From Kribbella albertanoniae (lineage in GTDB: Bacteria; Actinomycetota; Actinomycetes; Propionibacteriales; Kribbellaceae): a stretch of DNA of 32,713 nt. This document shows, piece by piece, positions 20,429 through 29,520 of this stretch. The notes beneath the pieces are model-generated. The model did not search any database, was not told the DNA's origin, and saw nothing but the letters and a program-made list of their open reading frames with translations. Location: NCBI RefSeq assembly GCF_004348455.1, contig NZ_SMKA01000070.1:1-32713 (forward strand). Reading direction: 5' to 3'. Within the stretch, counting starts at the first letter, position 1; every line of letters starts with the position of its first letter. A program made the position numbers and the translations under genes.

Positions 20429-22024
20429 ATGAACAGATCCGCCCTGTTCGCCGCTGCCACCGCAGTTGCGACCACTACCGCCCTCGGGCTGACCTCGGCC
20501 ACCACCGCCACCGGTGCGCCCACGGCAGCCCCCGTCCCCAGTCCTGCGGCTGCCGTCGCCCGGGCCAAAGCAGCCATCGGCGACAACCTCGCCGGACTCA
20601 AGGCCACCACCGCCGACGCGTTCGCCGTACGGGACGTGATCGTCGACAAGAGTGGCGCCACCCACGTCCGGATGGACCGCAGCATCGGCGGCCTGAAGGT
20701 TCTCGGCGGCGACGTCGTGGTCCACCAGGACGACGAAGGTGCCTGGCAGGGCGCCAGCGTGACGCTGACCAAGAGTGCGAACGTCGACCGGACGCCGAAG
20801 GTCAGCATCGCGACGGCGACCGGCAAGGCCCTCGCCAAGGGCCAGAAGGCCGAAGGCAAGCCCGCCCTGGTGATCGAGGCGCGCAAGGGTGCGCCGCGGC
20901 TGGCCTACCTGGTCACCACGACCGGCACCCAGGCCGACGGCACGCCGAGCCACATCACCACCACGATCGACGCCTTGACCGGCGCCAAGCTGGTCAGCGA
21001 GCAGCACATCGAGACCGCGACCGGTGACGGCCAGAGCCTGTACTCCGGCGTCGTGCCGATCGACAGCACCCCGGCCACCGGCGGCTTCACGCTGACCGAC
21101 CCGGTGCGTGGCAACGGAGCGACCGGGGACGCGGGCAACAAGACCGAGTCGATCCTGTGCCAGCTGTTCGGCTTCGGCTGCATCGTCCCGACGAAGTTCA
21201 ACGACGCGGACAACCACTGGGGCAACGGCACCAACGCCGACCGCGCCAGCGCCGCCGTCGACGCGCACTACGGCGCCGCGACGACGTTCGACTACTACAA
21301 GAACACCCACGGCCGGAACGGCATCTTCAACAACGGCAAGGGCGTCCCGAGCCGCGTGCACTACGGCACGAACTACGTCAACGCCTTCTGGGACGGCAAG
21401 CAGATGACGTACGGCGACGGCGACGGCGTGGTGGCCGGACCGCTGGTGTCGATCGACGTGGCCGGTCACGAGATGTCCCACGGCGTCACCTCGGCGACCG
21501 CGAACCTCACCTACTCCGGTGAGTCCGGCGGCCTGAACGAGGCCACCAGCGACATCTTCGGCGCACTGGTGGAGTTCTACTCCAACAACGCCGCAGACCC
21601 GGGTGACTACTACATCGGCGAAGAGATCATGAAGGACCGCCCGGCGCTGCGCTTCATGGACAAGCCGAGCAAGGACGGCAAGTCCGTCGACTGCTGGTCG
21701 TCCGGTGTCGGCAACCTCGACGTGCACTACTCGTCCGGTGTGGCGAACCACTTCGCCTACCTGCTGGCCGAAGGCACGGGCCCCAAGACCTTCGCCGGTC
21801 TGGCCCACGACTCGACCACCTGCAACAACACCACGCTGCAGGGCATCGGCCGGGACAAGGTCGGCAAGATCTGGTACCGCGCGCTGACCGTCTACATGAC
21901 CACCAGCACCAAGTACGCCCAGGCCCGGACCGCCACGCTCAACGCGGCGACCGACCTGTACGGCGCCAGCAGCCCCGAGCGGGCCGCCGTCGCCGCCGCC
22001 TGGTCCGGAGTGAGCGTCAACTAA
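20429..22024 (+). CDS. Secreted M4-family (thermolysin-like) metalloprotease
   Basis: Extracellular zinc endopeptidase made as a 531-residue preproenzyme. A signal peptide covers about 1-30; the propeptide (about 40-215) contains the FTP-type region (LKVLGGDVVVHQD) and a PepSY-type region (LVIEARKG ... TTTIDALTG). The mature enzyme has His347-Glu-x2-His351 in HEMSH (two zinc ligands and the catalytic Glu348), third ligand Glu371 in GGLNEATSD, and His433 in DVHYSSGVANH, matching thermolysin His231. A Cys pair in ILCQLFGFGC near the start of the mature part may be a disulfide. GAAGGAG lies about nine bases before the ATG. A long hairpin follows the stop. Confidence 0.93.
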   Translation: MNRSALFAAATAVATTTALGLTSATTATGAPTAAPVPSPAAAVARAKAAIGDNLAGLKATTADAFAVRDVIVDKSGATHVRMDRSIGGLKVLGGDVVVHQDDEGAWQGASVTLTKSANVDRTPKVSIATATGKALAKGQKAEGKPALVIEARKGAPRLAYLVTTTGTQADGTPSHITTTIDALTGAKLVSEQHIETATGDGQSLYSGVVPIDSTPATGGFTLTDPVRGNGATGDAGNKTESILCQLFGFGCIVPTKFNDADNHWGNGTNADRASAAVDAHYGAATTFDYYKNTHGRNGIFNNGKGVPSRVHYGTNYVNAFWDGKQMTYGDGDGVVAGPLVSIDVAGHEMSHGVTSATANLTYSGESGGLNEATSDIFGALVEFYSNNAADPGDYYIGEEIMKDRPALRFMDKPSKDGKSVDCWSSGVGNLDVHYSSGVANHFAYLLAEGTGPKTFAGLAHDSTTCNNTTLQGIGRDKVGKIWYRALTVYMTTSTKYAQARTATLNAATDLYGASSPERAAVAAAWSGVSVN

Positions 22025-22035
22025 CAGACGGTGAG

Positions 22036-22076
22036 TTCGCCGGTCCTGTCCCACTGGGGCGGGCAGGACCGGCGAA
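22036..22076 (+). terminator. Long hairpin terminator after the M4 gene
   Basis: A 16-base arm at 22036-22051 (TTCGCCGGTCCTGTCC) pairs with 22061-22076 over its whole length with one G-U pair and a 9-base loop, 12 bases after the stop. No T-run follows; strong hairpins without a T-tract are common terminators in high-GC actinobacteria. Confidence 0.7.
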
Positions 22077-22149
22077 TGATCCCCCCTGCGGATCGGCAAC
22101 GGAACCTGCTGTTCACACATTGGACCTTCCGGCGGACCTGTGCGGGTGT

Positions 22150-22155
22150 GAGAAT
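22150..22155 (+). promoter_or_regulatory. -10 element of the EEP nuclease gene (leaderless start)
   Basis: GAGAAT is seven bases before ATG 22163, and no ribosome binding site lies between. This supports 22163 over the upstream in-frame start at 22031, which lies in the terminator hairpin region. Confidence 0.45.
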
Positions 22156-22162
22156 CCGCGAC

Positions 22163-24553
22163 ATGTCTGCCCAAACTCGACCACGGCGCCGCCTGGGCGC
22201 CCTGGTCATCACATCAGCTCTTATCGCCTCCGGCGCGGCCCTCATCGCCGCGGCTCCGGCGGGCGCCGCGTCCGCCTCGGTGGTCATCACCGAGGTGTAC
22301 GGCGGTGGCGGCAACAGCGGGGCGCCGTACACGAACGACTTCATCGAGCTGACCAACAACAGCTCCGCCCCGGTCGACCTGACCGGCTGGACGATCCAGT
22401 ACGCCTCTGCGGCCGGCACCTCGTGGGCCAACAAGATCACGCTGACCGGCTCGATCGCTCCCGGTGCCGTCTACCTCGCCCAGGGCGCATCCGGCGGTAC
22501 CAACGGGCAGCCCCTGCCGACGCCGGACGCCACCGGCGGCGTGAACATGTCCGCCGCCTCCGGCAAGGTCGCACTGGTCTCGTCGGACACCAGCCTGACT
22601 TGCGCGACCGGCTGCGCCACCGCGCCCGGCGTGATCGACTTCGTCGGGTACGGCGCGGCCAACGACTTCGAGACCGCCGCTGCGCCCGGCACCTCCAACA
22701 CCACCTCGGTCGCCCGCAAGGTGCCGACCACCGTCGCCGACAACAACGGCACCGAGTTCGCCGCCGGCGCACCGACGCCGAAGGCACTCACCACGACTCC
22801 CCCGGACCCGGATCCGGTCGACGCCAAGATCCACGACATCCAGGGTGCCGCGCACCTGTCGCCGATGGTCGGCAAGCTCGTTGGCAACGTGACCGGCGTG
22901 GTCGTCGCGAAGAGCGGTAACGGTTTCTGGTTCCAGGACCCGCAGGCGGACGACAACCCGGCGACCAGCGAGGGCCTGTTCGTCTTCACCGGCTCCGCGC
23001 CGACCGTCGCCGTGGGTGACGCGCTGAGCGTGCAGGGCACGGTGACCGAGTTCCGGCCGGGTGGCTCCGGCGGTACGACGAACCTCACCACGACCGAGCT
23101 GACGCAGCCGAAGATCACGGTCACCGGGACGGCCGCCGTACCGGCTCCGACGCTGGTCGGCCCGGGTGGGCGGGTACCGCCGTCGACTGTGATCGACAAC
23201 GACTCGTCCGGTGATGTGGAGACCACCGGGACGTTCGATCCGGCCGAGGACGGCTTGGACTTCTGGGAGTCGCTCGAGGGCATGTGGACCGGCATCACCG
23301 CGCCTGAGGTGACCGGGCCGCCGACTTCCTTCCGCGAACTGCCCGTCGTACCGGCCGGGTCCGGCGTGCGGTCCGTCCGTGGCGGGATCGTGTTGCAGAA
23401 GACCGACAGCAACCCCGAGCGGATTCTGCTGGACGACCTGCTGACGCCGATTCCGGACGCCAAGACCGGTGACAAGCTGACCGGGACGGTGGCGGGTGTC
23501 GTCGACTACGCGTTCGGCAACTTCAAGCTGCTGCCGACCACGCCGCCGACCGTGATCGACGGCGGTGTGAAGCGCGAGACGACCAAGGCGTCCTCGCCGC
23601 TGCAGGTGTCGGTCGCGACCTTCAACGTGGAGAACCTGGACCCGTCCGACGGTGCAGCCAAGTTCGACGGGCTGGGGCAGGCCGTGGTCAAGAACCTCGC
23701 GTCGCCCGACATCATCGGGCTGGAAGAGGTTCAGGACAATGACGGGGCGGCCAACTCCGGTACGACGGCCTCCAACGTGACCCTGGATCTGCTGACCGCG
23801 GCGATCGTGAAGGCGGGCGGCCCGAAGTACGCCTACCGCCAGATCGACCCGGTGAACAACGCCGAGGGCGGTGAACCGGGTGGCAACATCCGGGTCGCGT
23901 TCCTCTACCGCACCGACAAGCCGGTCAGGTTCGTCGACCGGGCCGGCGGCGGTTCGACGGTCGCGACCACGATCACCACCGACCGGTGGGGCCGGCCGCA
24001 CCTGAGCGCCTCCCCCGGCCGGATCGACCCGGCCAACCCCGCCTGGGCCTCGACCCGCGTCCCGCTGGCGGGCGAGTTCACCTGGCACGGGCAGAGCCTG
24101 TTCGTCGTCGTCAACCACTTCAGCTCCAAGGGCGGCGACAACCCGCTCTGGGGCCGGTTCCAGCCGCCGGTGCAGTCGAGCGCGGTCAAGCGGCACCAGC
24201 AGGCGCAGTCCGTCCGTGGCTTCGTCGACCAGATCCTGGCCAAGGACACCGGCGCGAACGTGATCGTGCTCGGTGACATCAACGACTTCGACTTCGCCGA
24301 GACCACGGACATCCTGGTCGGGTCGGGCAAGACGGCGCTGATCGACATGCCCCGGACCGTGCCGGTGAAGGAGCGCTACAGCTACGTGTTCGAGGGCAAC
24401 AGCCAGATCCTCGACCAGATCCTGATCTCGCAGAACCTGCGGCCGGCCTCGTCGTACGACATCGTGCACATGAACGCCGAGTTCCCGGACCAGATCAGCG
24501 ACCACGACCCCCAGGTGGTGCGGGTGATTCCGCTGCCTTCCTGGGTGCGCTGA
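22163..24553 (+). CDS. Secreted lamin-tail/EEP-domain nuclease
   Basis: Extracellular nuclease of the ExeM/NucH type, 796 residues. Signal peptide at about 1-36 (Arg-rich, then hydrophobic, ending AGAAS). A lamin-tail domain (about 38-165: VVITEVYGGGGN, DFIELTN, DLTGWTIQYA) is followed by an OB-fold-like region (about 225-330: GKLVGNVTGVVVAK, GFWFQDP) and the endonuclease/exonuclease/phosphatase domain (about 485-790). The EEP domain has ATFNVENL, GLEEVQD (metal-binding Glu), VNHFSSKGG, GDINDF and the final SDHDPQVV, whose His is catalytic in the family. It probably degrades external DNA or RNA for phosphate and nucleotides. A 13-bp hairpin follows the stop. Confidence 0.88.
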   Translation: MSAQTRPRRRLGALVITSALIASGAALIAAAPAGAASASVVITEVYGGGGNSGAPYTNDFIELTNNSSAPVDLTGWTIQYASAAGTSWANKITLTGSIAPGAVYLAQGASGGTNGQPLPTPDATGGVNMSAASGKVALVSSDTSLTCATGCATAPGVIDFVGYGAANDFETAAAPGTSNTTSVARKVPTTVADNNGTEFAAGAPTPKALTTTPPDPDPVDAKIHDIQGAAHLSPMVGKLVGNVTGVVVAKSGNGFWFQDPQADDNPATSEGLFVFTGSAPTVAVGDALSVQGTVTEFRPGGSGGTTNLTTTELTQPKITVTGTAAVPAPTLVGPGGRVPPSTVIDNDSSGDVETTGTFDPAEDGLDFWESLEGMWTGITAPEVTGPPTSFRELPVVPAGSGVRSVRGGIVLQKTDSNPERILLDDLLTPIPDAKTGDKLTGTVAGVVDYAFGNFKLLPTTPPTVIDGGVKRETTKASSPLQVSVATFNVENLDPSDGAAKFDGLGQAVVKNLASPDIIGLEEVQDNDGAANSGTTASNVTLDLLTAAIVKAGGPKYAYRQIDPVNNAEGGEPGGNIRVAFLYRTDKPVRFVDRAGGGSTVATTITTDRWGRPHLSASPGRIDPANPAWASTRVPLAGEFTWHGQSLFVVVNHFSSKGGDNPLWGRFQPPVQSSAVKRHQQAQSVRGFVDQILAKDTGANVIVLGDINDFDFAETTDILVGSGKTALIDMPRTVPVKERYSYVFEGNSQILDQILISQNLRPASSYDIVHMNAEFPDQISDHDPQVVRVIPLPSWVR

Positions 24554-24571
24554 TTGCCGGAGTCTTACATG

Positions 24572-24609
24572 TCGGCGCCTGGACGGGATTTTCCTTGTCC
24601 GGGCGCCGA
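24572..24609 (+). terminator. Hairpin between the nuclease gene and msrB
   Basis: TCGGCGCCTGGAC (24572-24584) pairs with GTCCGGGCGCCGA (24597-24609) over 13 bp with one G-U pair and a 12-base loop, 18 bases after the nuclease stop. Its last two bases are the first two of the msrB -10 (24608-24613). It can end the nuclease transcript, and as a DNA palindrome it could also be an operator of msrB. Confidence 0.6.
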
Positions 24610-24613
24610 TACT
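24608..24613 (+). promoter_or_regulatory. -10 element of msrB (leaderless start)
   Basis: GATACT lies six bases before GTG 24620; no ribosome binding site is present. It overlaps the right arm of the hairpin at 24572-24609 by two bases. Confidence 0.45.
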
Positions 24614-24619
24614 GGTGAA

Positions 24620-25036
24620 GTGACTGATTCGACCAAGCAGTACGCCGTAGCGAAGTCCGACGCGGAGTGGAAGGCGCAGCTGTCCCCCGCGGAGTTCCAG
24701 GTGCTGCGCAAGGCCGGGACGGAGCGACCCTTCACCGGCGAGTACACCGACACCAAGACCATCGGTGTCTACAAGTGCCGAGCCTGTGACGCGGAGTTGT
24801 TCCGCAGTGAGACCAAGTTCGACTCGCACTGCGGCTGGCCGTCGTTCTTCGCGCCGCTGGCCGAGGACCGGGTCGAGTACATCGAGGACACCGCCCTCGG
24901 GATGAAGCGCGTCGAGGTCCGCTGCGCGAACTGTGGCTCGCACCTCGGCCACGTGTTCGAAGGCGAGGGCTACGGTACGCCCACCGACCTCCGGTACTGC
25001 ATCAACAGCGTCAGCCTGGCACTGCAGCCGGAGTAG
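24620..25036 (+). CDS. msrB: Peptide-methionine (R)-S-oxide reductase MsrB
   Basis: Repairs oxidised proteins by reducing methionine-R-sulfoxide with thioredoxin; cytoplasmic. The 138-residue protein has the four zinc Cys (53, 56, 102, 105), GWPSF at 72-76, and the catalytic Cys127 in RYCINSVSL; Cys71 just before GWPSF may be the resolving residue. The frame extends upstream to 24554, but that part lies in the hairpin and matches nothing, and a -10 six bases before GTG 24620 supports the shorter form. It ends 27 bases before the AAA+ gene. Confidence 0.94.
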   Translation: MTDSTKQYAVAKSDAEWKAQLSPAEFQVLRKAGTERPFTGEYTDTKTIGVYKCRACDAELFRSETKFDSHCGWPSFFAPLAEDRVEYIEDTALGMKRVEVRCANCGSHLGHVFEGEGYGTPTDLRYCINSVSLALQPE

Positions 25037-25051
25037 TACCTCCAGCACCAT

Positions 25052-25057
25052 TAGACT
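25052..25057 (+). promoter_or_regulatory. -10 element of the AAA+ gene (leaderless start)
   Basis: TAGACT is six bases before GTG 25064, with no ribosome binding site between. Confidence 0.5.
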
Positions 25058-25063
25058 GCGGCT

Positions 25064-27043
25064 GTGCTGGATGTCCTGGGTGCTGAGCAGGCGTGGGAGG
25101 TGCCGGGGGCCTGGTTGACGGCCGTCCGGCGGAGGTTGCACGGCTGGGGACAGGACCCGCGGTCCCTGCGGCCGGTGCGGCCGGATGCGTTCGCGGGGTT
25201 CGCGAAGGGGACGCCGGCCGCGGTCTGGTTCACCCACCAGGTCGCTCCGCTGCTCGCGGGCTGGATCCCGGTACTCCACGGCGAGTACGCCGATCTTGGT
25301 GCCGAGCTGACTCGCGAGTTCCAGCGGCCGACGTACCGGATCGGTGGTGCCGCACACATCGTGCGGGTCGCGCCGACGGACTGGCCGCTGCAGGTGATCG
25401 CGGGTGCGCAGGGGTTCCGCGAGCCCAACCGGCGGCACGCAGTCGAGGTGTCCCGGGACGTGGTCGCGATGTTTGTCGACGCGCCCCCGCTGGCCGCGCG
25501 CGCTAAGGCGCTGACCGACGCGTTCGACCGAGTCCTCGCGGATCGCGAGGCGATCCATCTGCACACCTCGGCGGATTATCAGGCGATCGTGCAGTACTGG
25601 CGGACTTCTGCGCTCACGGACGCTGAGCGCGTCGTACTGCCGGAGCTGTCCGGCCCGAACGCCGCGCTGCGCTACTCGCTCAACTCGCTGCGGGACGCGC
25701 ACGCGAAGCTGCTGATGACGATCCCGGACGAGTACGCCGGCGACTTCGCGCAACTGATGGCCGGGATGATCCTCGCCGGGCAGCTCACCAACCTTCCGCC
25801 CGCGGTCGCGCAGATTCTCGGTCCGGCGGCGCAGGACGTCGAGAAGGCCTTCGCCTCGGCACGCACTGGCTTCAAGCCGCAGACCTGGCTGACGGCCAAC
25901 ACCGAGTGGCTGGCGCGCGCCGTACGGCATGATCAGCGCGCGGCTGCTCGCACGTGGGCCGCCGCCGCGACCCGCGTCTCGATGCATCTGTCCGGCGCTC
26001 TCGGGGATGCGCCGTGGCCGGATCCGCAGATCCCTGATCTGGACGCGCTCTTCCGGCTGCTTGATCGAGACCGCCGGCCGGTGGCCGCGGTCGAGCAGGC
26101 CGAGACCTCGCTCTCGTCAGCGTGGGACAACGCCCAGTCGACCACGCCGGCGGCGAAGGCGAAGCCTGCTGAGCTGGGGCCGGTCGACTACACCAACGAC
26201 CCGCTCGCCGAGCTCGACTCGCTGGTCGGCCTGGAGTCGGTGAAGGACTCGGTCCGCAAGATGGTGGCCGAGGTGAAGACCAACCTGCGCCGCCAGGAGC
26301 TCGGCCTGCCGAGCCACGAGCGGGCCCGGCACATGGTCTTCGTCGGCAAACCCGGTACGGCGAAGACGACGATCGCGCGGCTGCTGAGCCGCATCTACCA
26401 CCAGCTCGGCGTACTGGAGAAGGGTCACGTGGTCGAGGTCGACCGCTCCGACCTGGTCGGCTCCAGCACCGGTACGACGGCGCCGATGACCGCGGAGAAG
26501 TTCCGGGACGCGATCGGTGGCGTGCTGTTCGTCGACGAGGCCTACACGCTGGTGCCGGAGAACAGCCCCGGTGACTACGGGCTGGAGGCGATCGCGACGA
26601 TCCTGAAGCTGATGGAGGACCATCGCAACGACTGCATCGTGATCGTGGCCGGGTACCACCGCGAGATGCAGCGGTTCATGGAGTCGAACACCGGTCTGGC
26701 GTCGCGGTTCCCGAAGCTGCTGTCGTTCGCCGAGTACGACACCAACCAGCTGGTCGCGATCTTCGAGCTGCAGGCCCGGTACAAGGGGATGACCTACAGC
26801 GACGACGTCCTGGACGTGGTCCGGTCGATCATTCCGCCGTCACCGCGTGGGCACAACTTCGGCAACGGCCGCTTCATCCGGAACGTCCTCGAGGAAGCGA
26901 TCTCCAACCAGGCCACCCGATTGTCCGCCCGCGATCCCGACTCCCTCACCGAGAAGGACCTCCGCGAGCTACTCCCCGAAGACGTCCGCCCGCCGATGTC
27001 CATGCGCGCCGAGGACTACCTCTTCCAAAAACCCGGCACTTAA
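25064..27043 (+). CDS. CbbX/SpoVK-type AAA+ ATPase with long N-terminal region
   Basis: A 659-residue protein. The C-terminal part (about 385-640) is a AAA+ domain of the CbbX/SpoVK/EccA group: Walker A GKPGTAKTT at 428-436 (Lys434), Walker B LFVDEAYTL (Asp491, Glu492), a sensor segment IVIVAGYHREM, and the Arg-finger region NTGLASRF. The lid contains FGNGRFIRNVLEEA. The first ~385 residues are mostly helical and resemble no domain I can name; EccA of type VII secretion also has an unrelated helical N-terminal part, but no ESX gene is nearby. It probably remodels a partner protein. The 3' end overlaps the convergent VOC gene by four bases. Confidence 0.85.
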   Translation: MLDVLGAEQAWEVPGAWLTAVRRRLHGWGQDPRSLRPVRPDAFAGFAKGTPAAVWFTHQVAPLLAGWIPVLHGEYADLGAELTREFQRPTYRIGGAAHIVRVAPTDWPLQVIAGAQGFREPNRRHAVEVSRDVVAMFVDAPPLAARAKALTDAFDRVLADREAIHLHTSADYQAIVQYWRTSALTDAERVVLPELSGPNAALRYSLNSLRDAHAKLLMTIPDEYAGDFAQLMAGMILAGQLTNLPPAVAQILGPAAQDVEKAFASARTGFKPQTWLTANTEWLARAVRHDQRAAARTWAAAATRVSMHLSGALGDAPWPDPQIPDLDALFRLLDRDRRPVAAVEQAETSLSSAWDNAQSTTPAAKAKPAELGPVDYTNDPLAELDSLVGLESVKDSVRKMVAEVKTNLRRQELGLPSHERARHMVFVGKPGTAKTTIARLLSRIYHQLGVLEKGHVVEVDRSDLVGSSTGTTAPMTAEKFRDAIGGVLFVDEAYTLVPENSPGDYGLEAIATILKLMEDHRNDCIVIVAGYHREMQRFMESNTGLASRFPKLLSFAEYDTNQLVAIFELQARYKGMTYSDDVLDVVRSIIPPSPRGHNFGNGRFIRNVLEEAISNQATRLSARDPDSLTEKDLRELLPEDVRPPMSMRAEDYLFQKPGT

Positions 27044-27417
27044 ATGGGGGTGGCGAGGGCGACCGGGTTGCCTTCGGGGTCGGCGAGGTAGGCCTGGCGT
27101 TCGCCCCAGGGCATGGTGGCGGGCTCCTGGAGGACCGGATGACCGGCCGCTCGGAACACGGCCACCTCGGCTTCGACATCGTCGACGTACACGAAGAGTT
27201 CGAAGCGTGGCGCCGTACCGACGGTGATGCCGAGCTGGGCCTCGGGCCAGCTCGTGTCGGCGATGCCCAGTGAAGATTCGCCGCGCTCGAGACCGACGTA
27301 GTGCGGGTCGCCCTCGAGCGGGAACTGGTACGTCATCTCGTAGCCGAGCAGCGCGTAGAACTCGACCGATCGCCGGACATTGCTCACGTAGAGCACCGGG
27401 AACGCCTTGCGGTGCAT
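27040..27417 (-). CDS. VOC-family (glyoxalase/bleomycin-resistance-like) protein
   Basis: A 125-residue protein of the vicinal oxygen chelate fold, made of two beta-alpha-beta3 units: FPVLYVSNVRRSVEFYALLG at the start and FVYVDDVEAEVAVFRAAGH in the second half, ending YLADPEGNPVALAT. The PEGNP motif and its preceding residues are typical. Substrate cannot be told; such proteins range from resistance binders to dioxygenases. It starts one base after the hemQ stop, so it is the last gene of the heme operon. Confidence 0.85.
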   Translation of the reverse strand: MHRKAFPVLYVSNVRRSVEFYALLGYEMTYQFPLEGDPHYVGLERGESSLGIADTSWPEAQLGITVGTAPRFELFVYVDDVEAEVAVFRAAGHPVLQEPATMPWGERQAYLADPEGNPVALATPI

Positions 27418-27418
27418 G

Positions 27419-28114
27419 TCAGGCCAGGTTGGCGATCAGCTCGCCCAGCTCGGTCCGCTTGCCGGTGTAGAACGGCACTTCCTCACGCACGTGCCGACGG
27501 GCGGTGGATGCGCGCAGGTCGCGCATCAGGTCGACCATCCGGTGCAGCTCGTCGGCCTCGAAGGCCAGCATCCACTCGTAGTCGCCGAGCGCGAACGAGG
27601 CGACCGTGTTGGCCCGCACGTCCGGGTAGCCGCGGGCCATCTTGCCGTGCTCGGCGAGCATGAAGCGGCGCTCCTCGTCGGGGAGCAGGTACCACTCGTA
27701 GGAGCGGACGAACGGATACACGCAGACGTACGCGCGCGGCTCTTCGTCGGCGAGGAAGGCCGGGATGTGGCTCTTGTTGAACTCGGCCGGCCGGTGCAGG
27801 GCCAGCTGGGACCAGACCGGCGCGAGGTGCCGGCCGAGCCGCGACCGGCGCAGCGCGTGGTACGCCTTCTGCAACGCATCCGAGGTCGGAGCGTGCCACC
27901 AGACCAGGAAGTCGGCGTCGGCGCGGAAGCCCTCGACGTCGTAGATCCCGCGGATGACCACGTCGTCGGCCGCGAGCTTGCCGACCAGCTCGGACAGCTC
28001 CGCGGTCAGCTCGTCGCGGTCCGCATCACCGAGCGGGGTCTCGACTTTGAAGACCGACCACATGGTGTAGCGGATCACATTGTTCAGCTCGCGCGCCTTC
28101 GGCTTGTCCGTCAC
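27419..28114 (-). CDS. hemQ: Coproheme decarboxylase HemQ (ChdC)
   Basis: Final step of the coproporphyrin-dependent heme pathway of Gram-positive bacteria: two peroxide-dependent decarboxylations of coproheme give heme b. The 231-residue protein belongs to the chlorite-dismutase-like family. Visible are the catalytic Tyr region VYPF (Tyr133) with WYLL, the heme-binding His in AEHGKM (His156), and GDYEWMLAFEADELHRMVDLMRDLR near the C terminus. GTG 28114 overlaps the cgoX stop by four bases (GTGA). The ferrochelatase gene is not in the window. Confidence 0.93.
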   Translation of the reverse strand: MTDKPKARELNNVIRYTMWSVFKVETPLGDADRDELTAELSELVGKLAADDVVIRGIYDVEGFRADADFLVWWHAPTSDALQKAYHALRRSRLGRHLAPVWSQLALHRPAEFNKSHIPAFLADEEPRAYVCVYPFVRSYEWYLLPDEERRFMLAEHGKMARGYPDVRANTVASFALGDYEWMLAFEADELHRMVDLMRDLRASTARRHVREEVPFYTGKRTELGELIANLA

Positions 28115-29520
28115 GGGACCATTCTCTCCAATGAATCGGTGAAACCACGCACCCGGGTGGCCGCTCTCACACCCGAGGCCACGCAGGCCGCGATCCCGAC
28201 ACCCCGGTACGCCGCTCCTGCGACCGCCAGCCCGGGGATCTCGGCCACGGCCGCTTCGACCCGGTCGACGCGGTCAAGGTGACCGACGGCGTACTGCGGA
28301 AGGCCGCCGCCCCAGCGGGTGACGATCGAGCCGATGATCGGTCCGCGGAGGCCGATCGCCTGCTGCAGATCGGACGCGGCCAGCTGGACGAGCTCCTCGT
28401 CGGACCGCTGCAGCACGTACTCCTCGCCGAGCCGGCCGACCGAGGTCCGCAGTACGGCGAGCTCTCCGCCGGCGTCGTTCGACCACTGCCACTTGGCGTG
28501 TGAGTACGTCGAGGCCTTGATGGTCCGCTCCTCGACCGAGGGGACCAGGAAGCCGGAACCGGTCGCGTCGGCGGGCCAGTCGTCCTTGCGGACCGCGAGC
28601 GTGACGATCGCCATACTCGCGTACTCGATCGCGGCCAGCTCGGTCGATGCCGTCGGCACCAACTCGGCCAGCATCCGGCTCGCAGGCGCGGCCGGGGTCG
28701 CGACGATCACCGCATCGGCGGTCAGGTACGTCGGCGCCGGTACCGGGCCTGCTTCCAGCTCGAACCCGTCCGGGGTCCGGGTGATCCGCCGTACGGCGAG
28801 TTGTCGTTGGATCACCACGCCCCGGGCGAGCAGGTCCTGCTCCAGCGCGGTGATCAGCCGGTTCACGCCGCCCACGATCCCGGCGAACACAGGCTGACCG
28901 GCACGCTGCTGCCCGGCCTCCCGCAGCTCGGCCGTGGCGGCGAGCAGGCTCGGTGCCGTCCGGAGCTTCGCGTACAGGTCCGTTACGGCGGCGGCCAGCG
29001 AGATCTCGTTTGCCTTGCCCGCGTACACGCCGCCGAGCAGCGGATCGATCAGCTTGTCCGTCACCGCGGAACCCATGCGCTCGGCAACGAACCGCCCGAT
29101 CGCGACATCCTCTTCCAGCGCCGGCGGCGGCAACTCCGCCTCCCGAGCGACCTCTGCCGCAGCCGCATCCCCCAGTACATCGGCCGCGGCGGCCGGATCG
29201 ACCGGCACACCCATCACCGTCGGAGGGATCGCCCGGATCCGACCACCGACCCACAACCCCGCCGAGGTCGTCGCCGGATGCACCACGTCATCCCCGAGCC
29301 CAACAGCCTCGATCAGCTCAAGTGCCTCAGGCCGCCGAGCCAGCACCGACTCAGCCCCCAGATCAACCGGCACACCCTCGATGTCGGCGCCCGCGAGCTT
29401 CCCACCCAGCCGTGGCGACCCTTCGAGCACGGTGATCTGCGGCGGGTTCGGACCAGTCGCCAACGCATGCGCAGCCGCCAGCCCACTAATCCCGCCACCC
29501 ACCACAACAACCCGAGTCAC
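28111..29520 (-). CDS. cgoX: Coproporphyrinogen III oxidase (HemG/HemY/CgoX type)
   Basis: FAD-dependent, oxygen-using oxidation of coproporphyrinogen III to coproporphyrin III, the step between HemE and ferrochelatase in the actinobacterial pathway (often still annotated protoporphyrinogen oxidase, hemY or hemG). The 469-residue protein has the N-terminal dinucleotide-binding motif VGGGISGLAAA at 7-17, EGSPRLGGKL for FAD, the family segment IDPLLGGVYAG, and the C-terminal FAD motif GLAVAGAAYRGVGIAACVASG. Start GTG 29520 overlaps the GNAT stop by four bases, and its stop overlaps hemQ by four. Confidence 0.93.
   Translation of the reverse strand: MTRVVVVGGGISGLAAAHALATGPNPPQITVLEGSPRLGGKLAGADIEGVPVDLGAESVLARRPEALELIEAVGLGDDVVHPATTSAGLWVGGRIRAIPPTVMGVPVDPAAAADVLGDAAAAEVAREAELPPPALEEDVAIGRFVAERMGSAVTDKLIDPLLGGVYAGKANEISLAAAVTDLYAKLRTAPSLLAATAELREAGQQRAGQPVFAGIVGGVNRLITALEQDLLARGVVIQRQLAVRRITRTPDGFELEAGPVPAPTYLTADAVIVATPAAPASRMLAELVPTASTELAAIEYASMAIVTLAVRKDDWPADATGSGFLVPSVEERTIKASTYSHAKWQWSNDAGGELAVLRTSVGRLGEEYVLQRSDEELVQLAASDLQQAIGLRGPIIGSIVTRWGGGLPQYAVGHLDRVDRVEAAVAEIPGLAVAGAAYRGVGIAACVASGVRAATRVRGFTDSLERMVP

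Noticed and set aside
22214..25987. Very long minus-strand open frame (1257 codons)
   Set aside because: It lies opposite the nuclease, msrB and AAA+ genes, has Arg/Gly/Val-rich composition without any motif, and crosses three intact genes and a terminator.
28115..28128. GAGAAT hexamer six bases before the hemQ GTG
   Set aside because: It is part of the last cgoX codons, and the GTGA overlap explains hemQ translation; an internal promoter cannot be argued from this alone.
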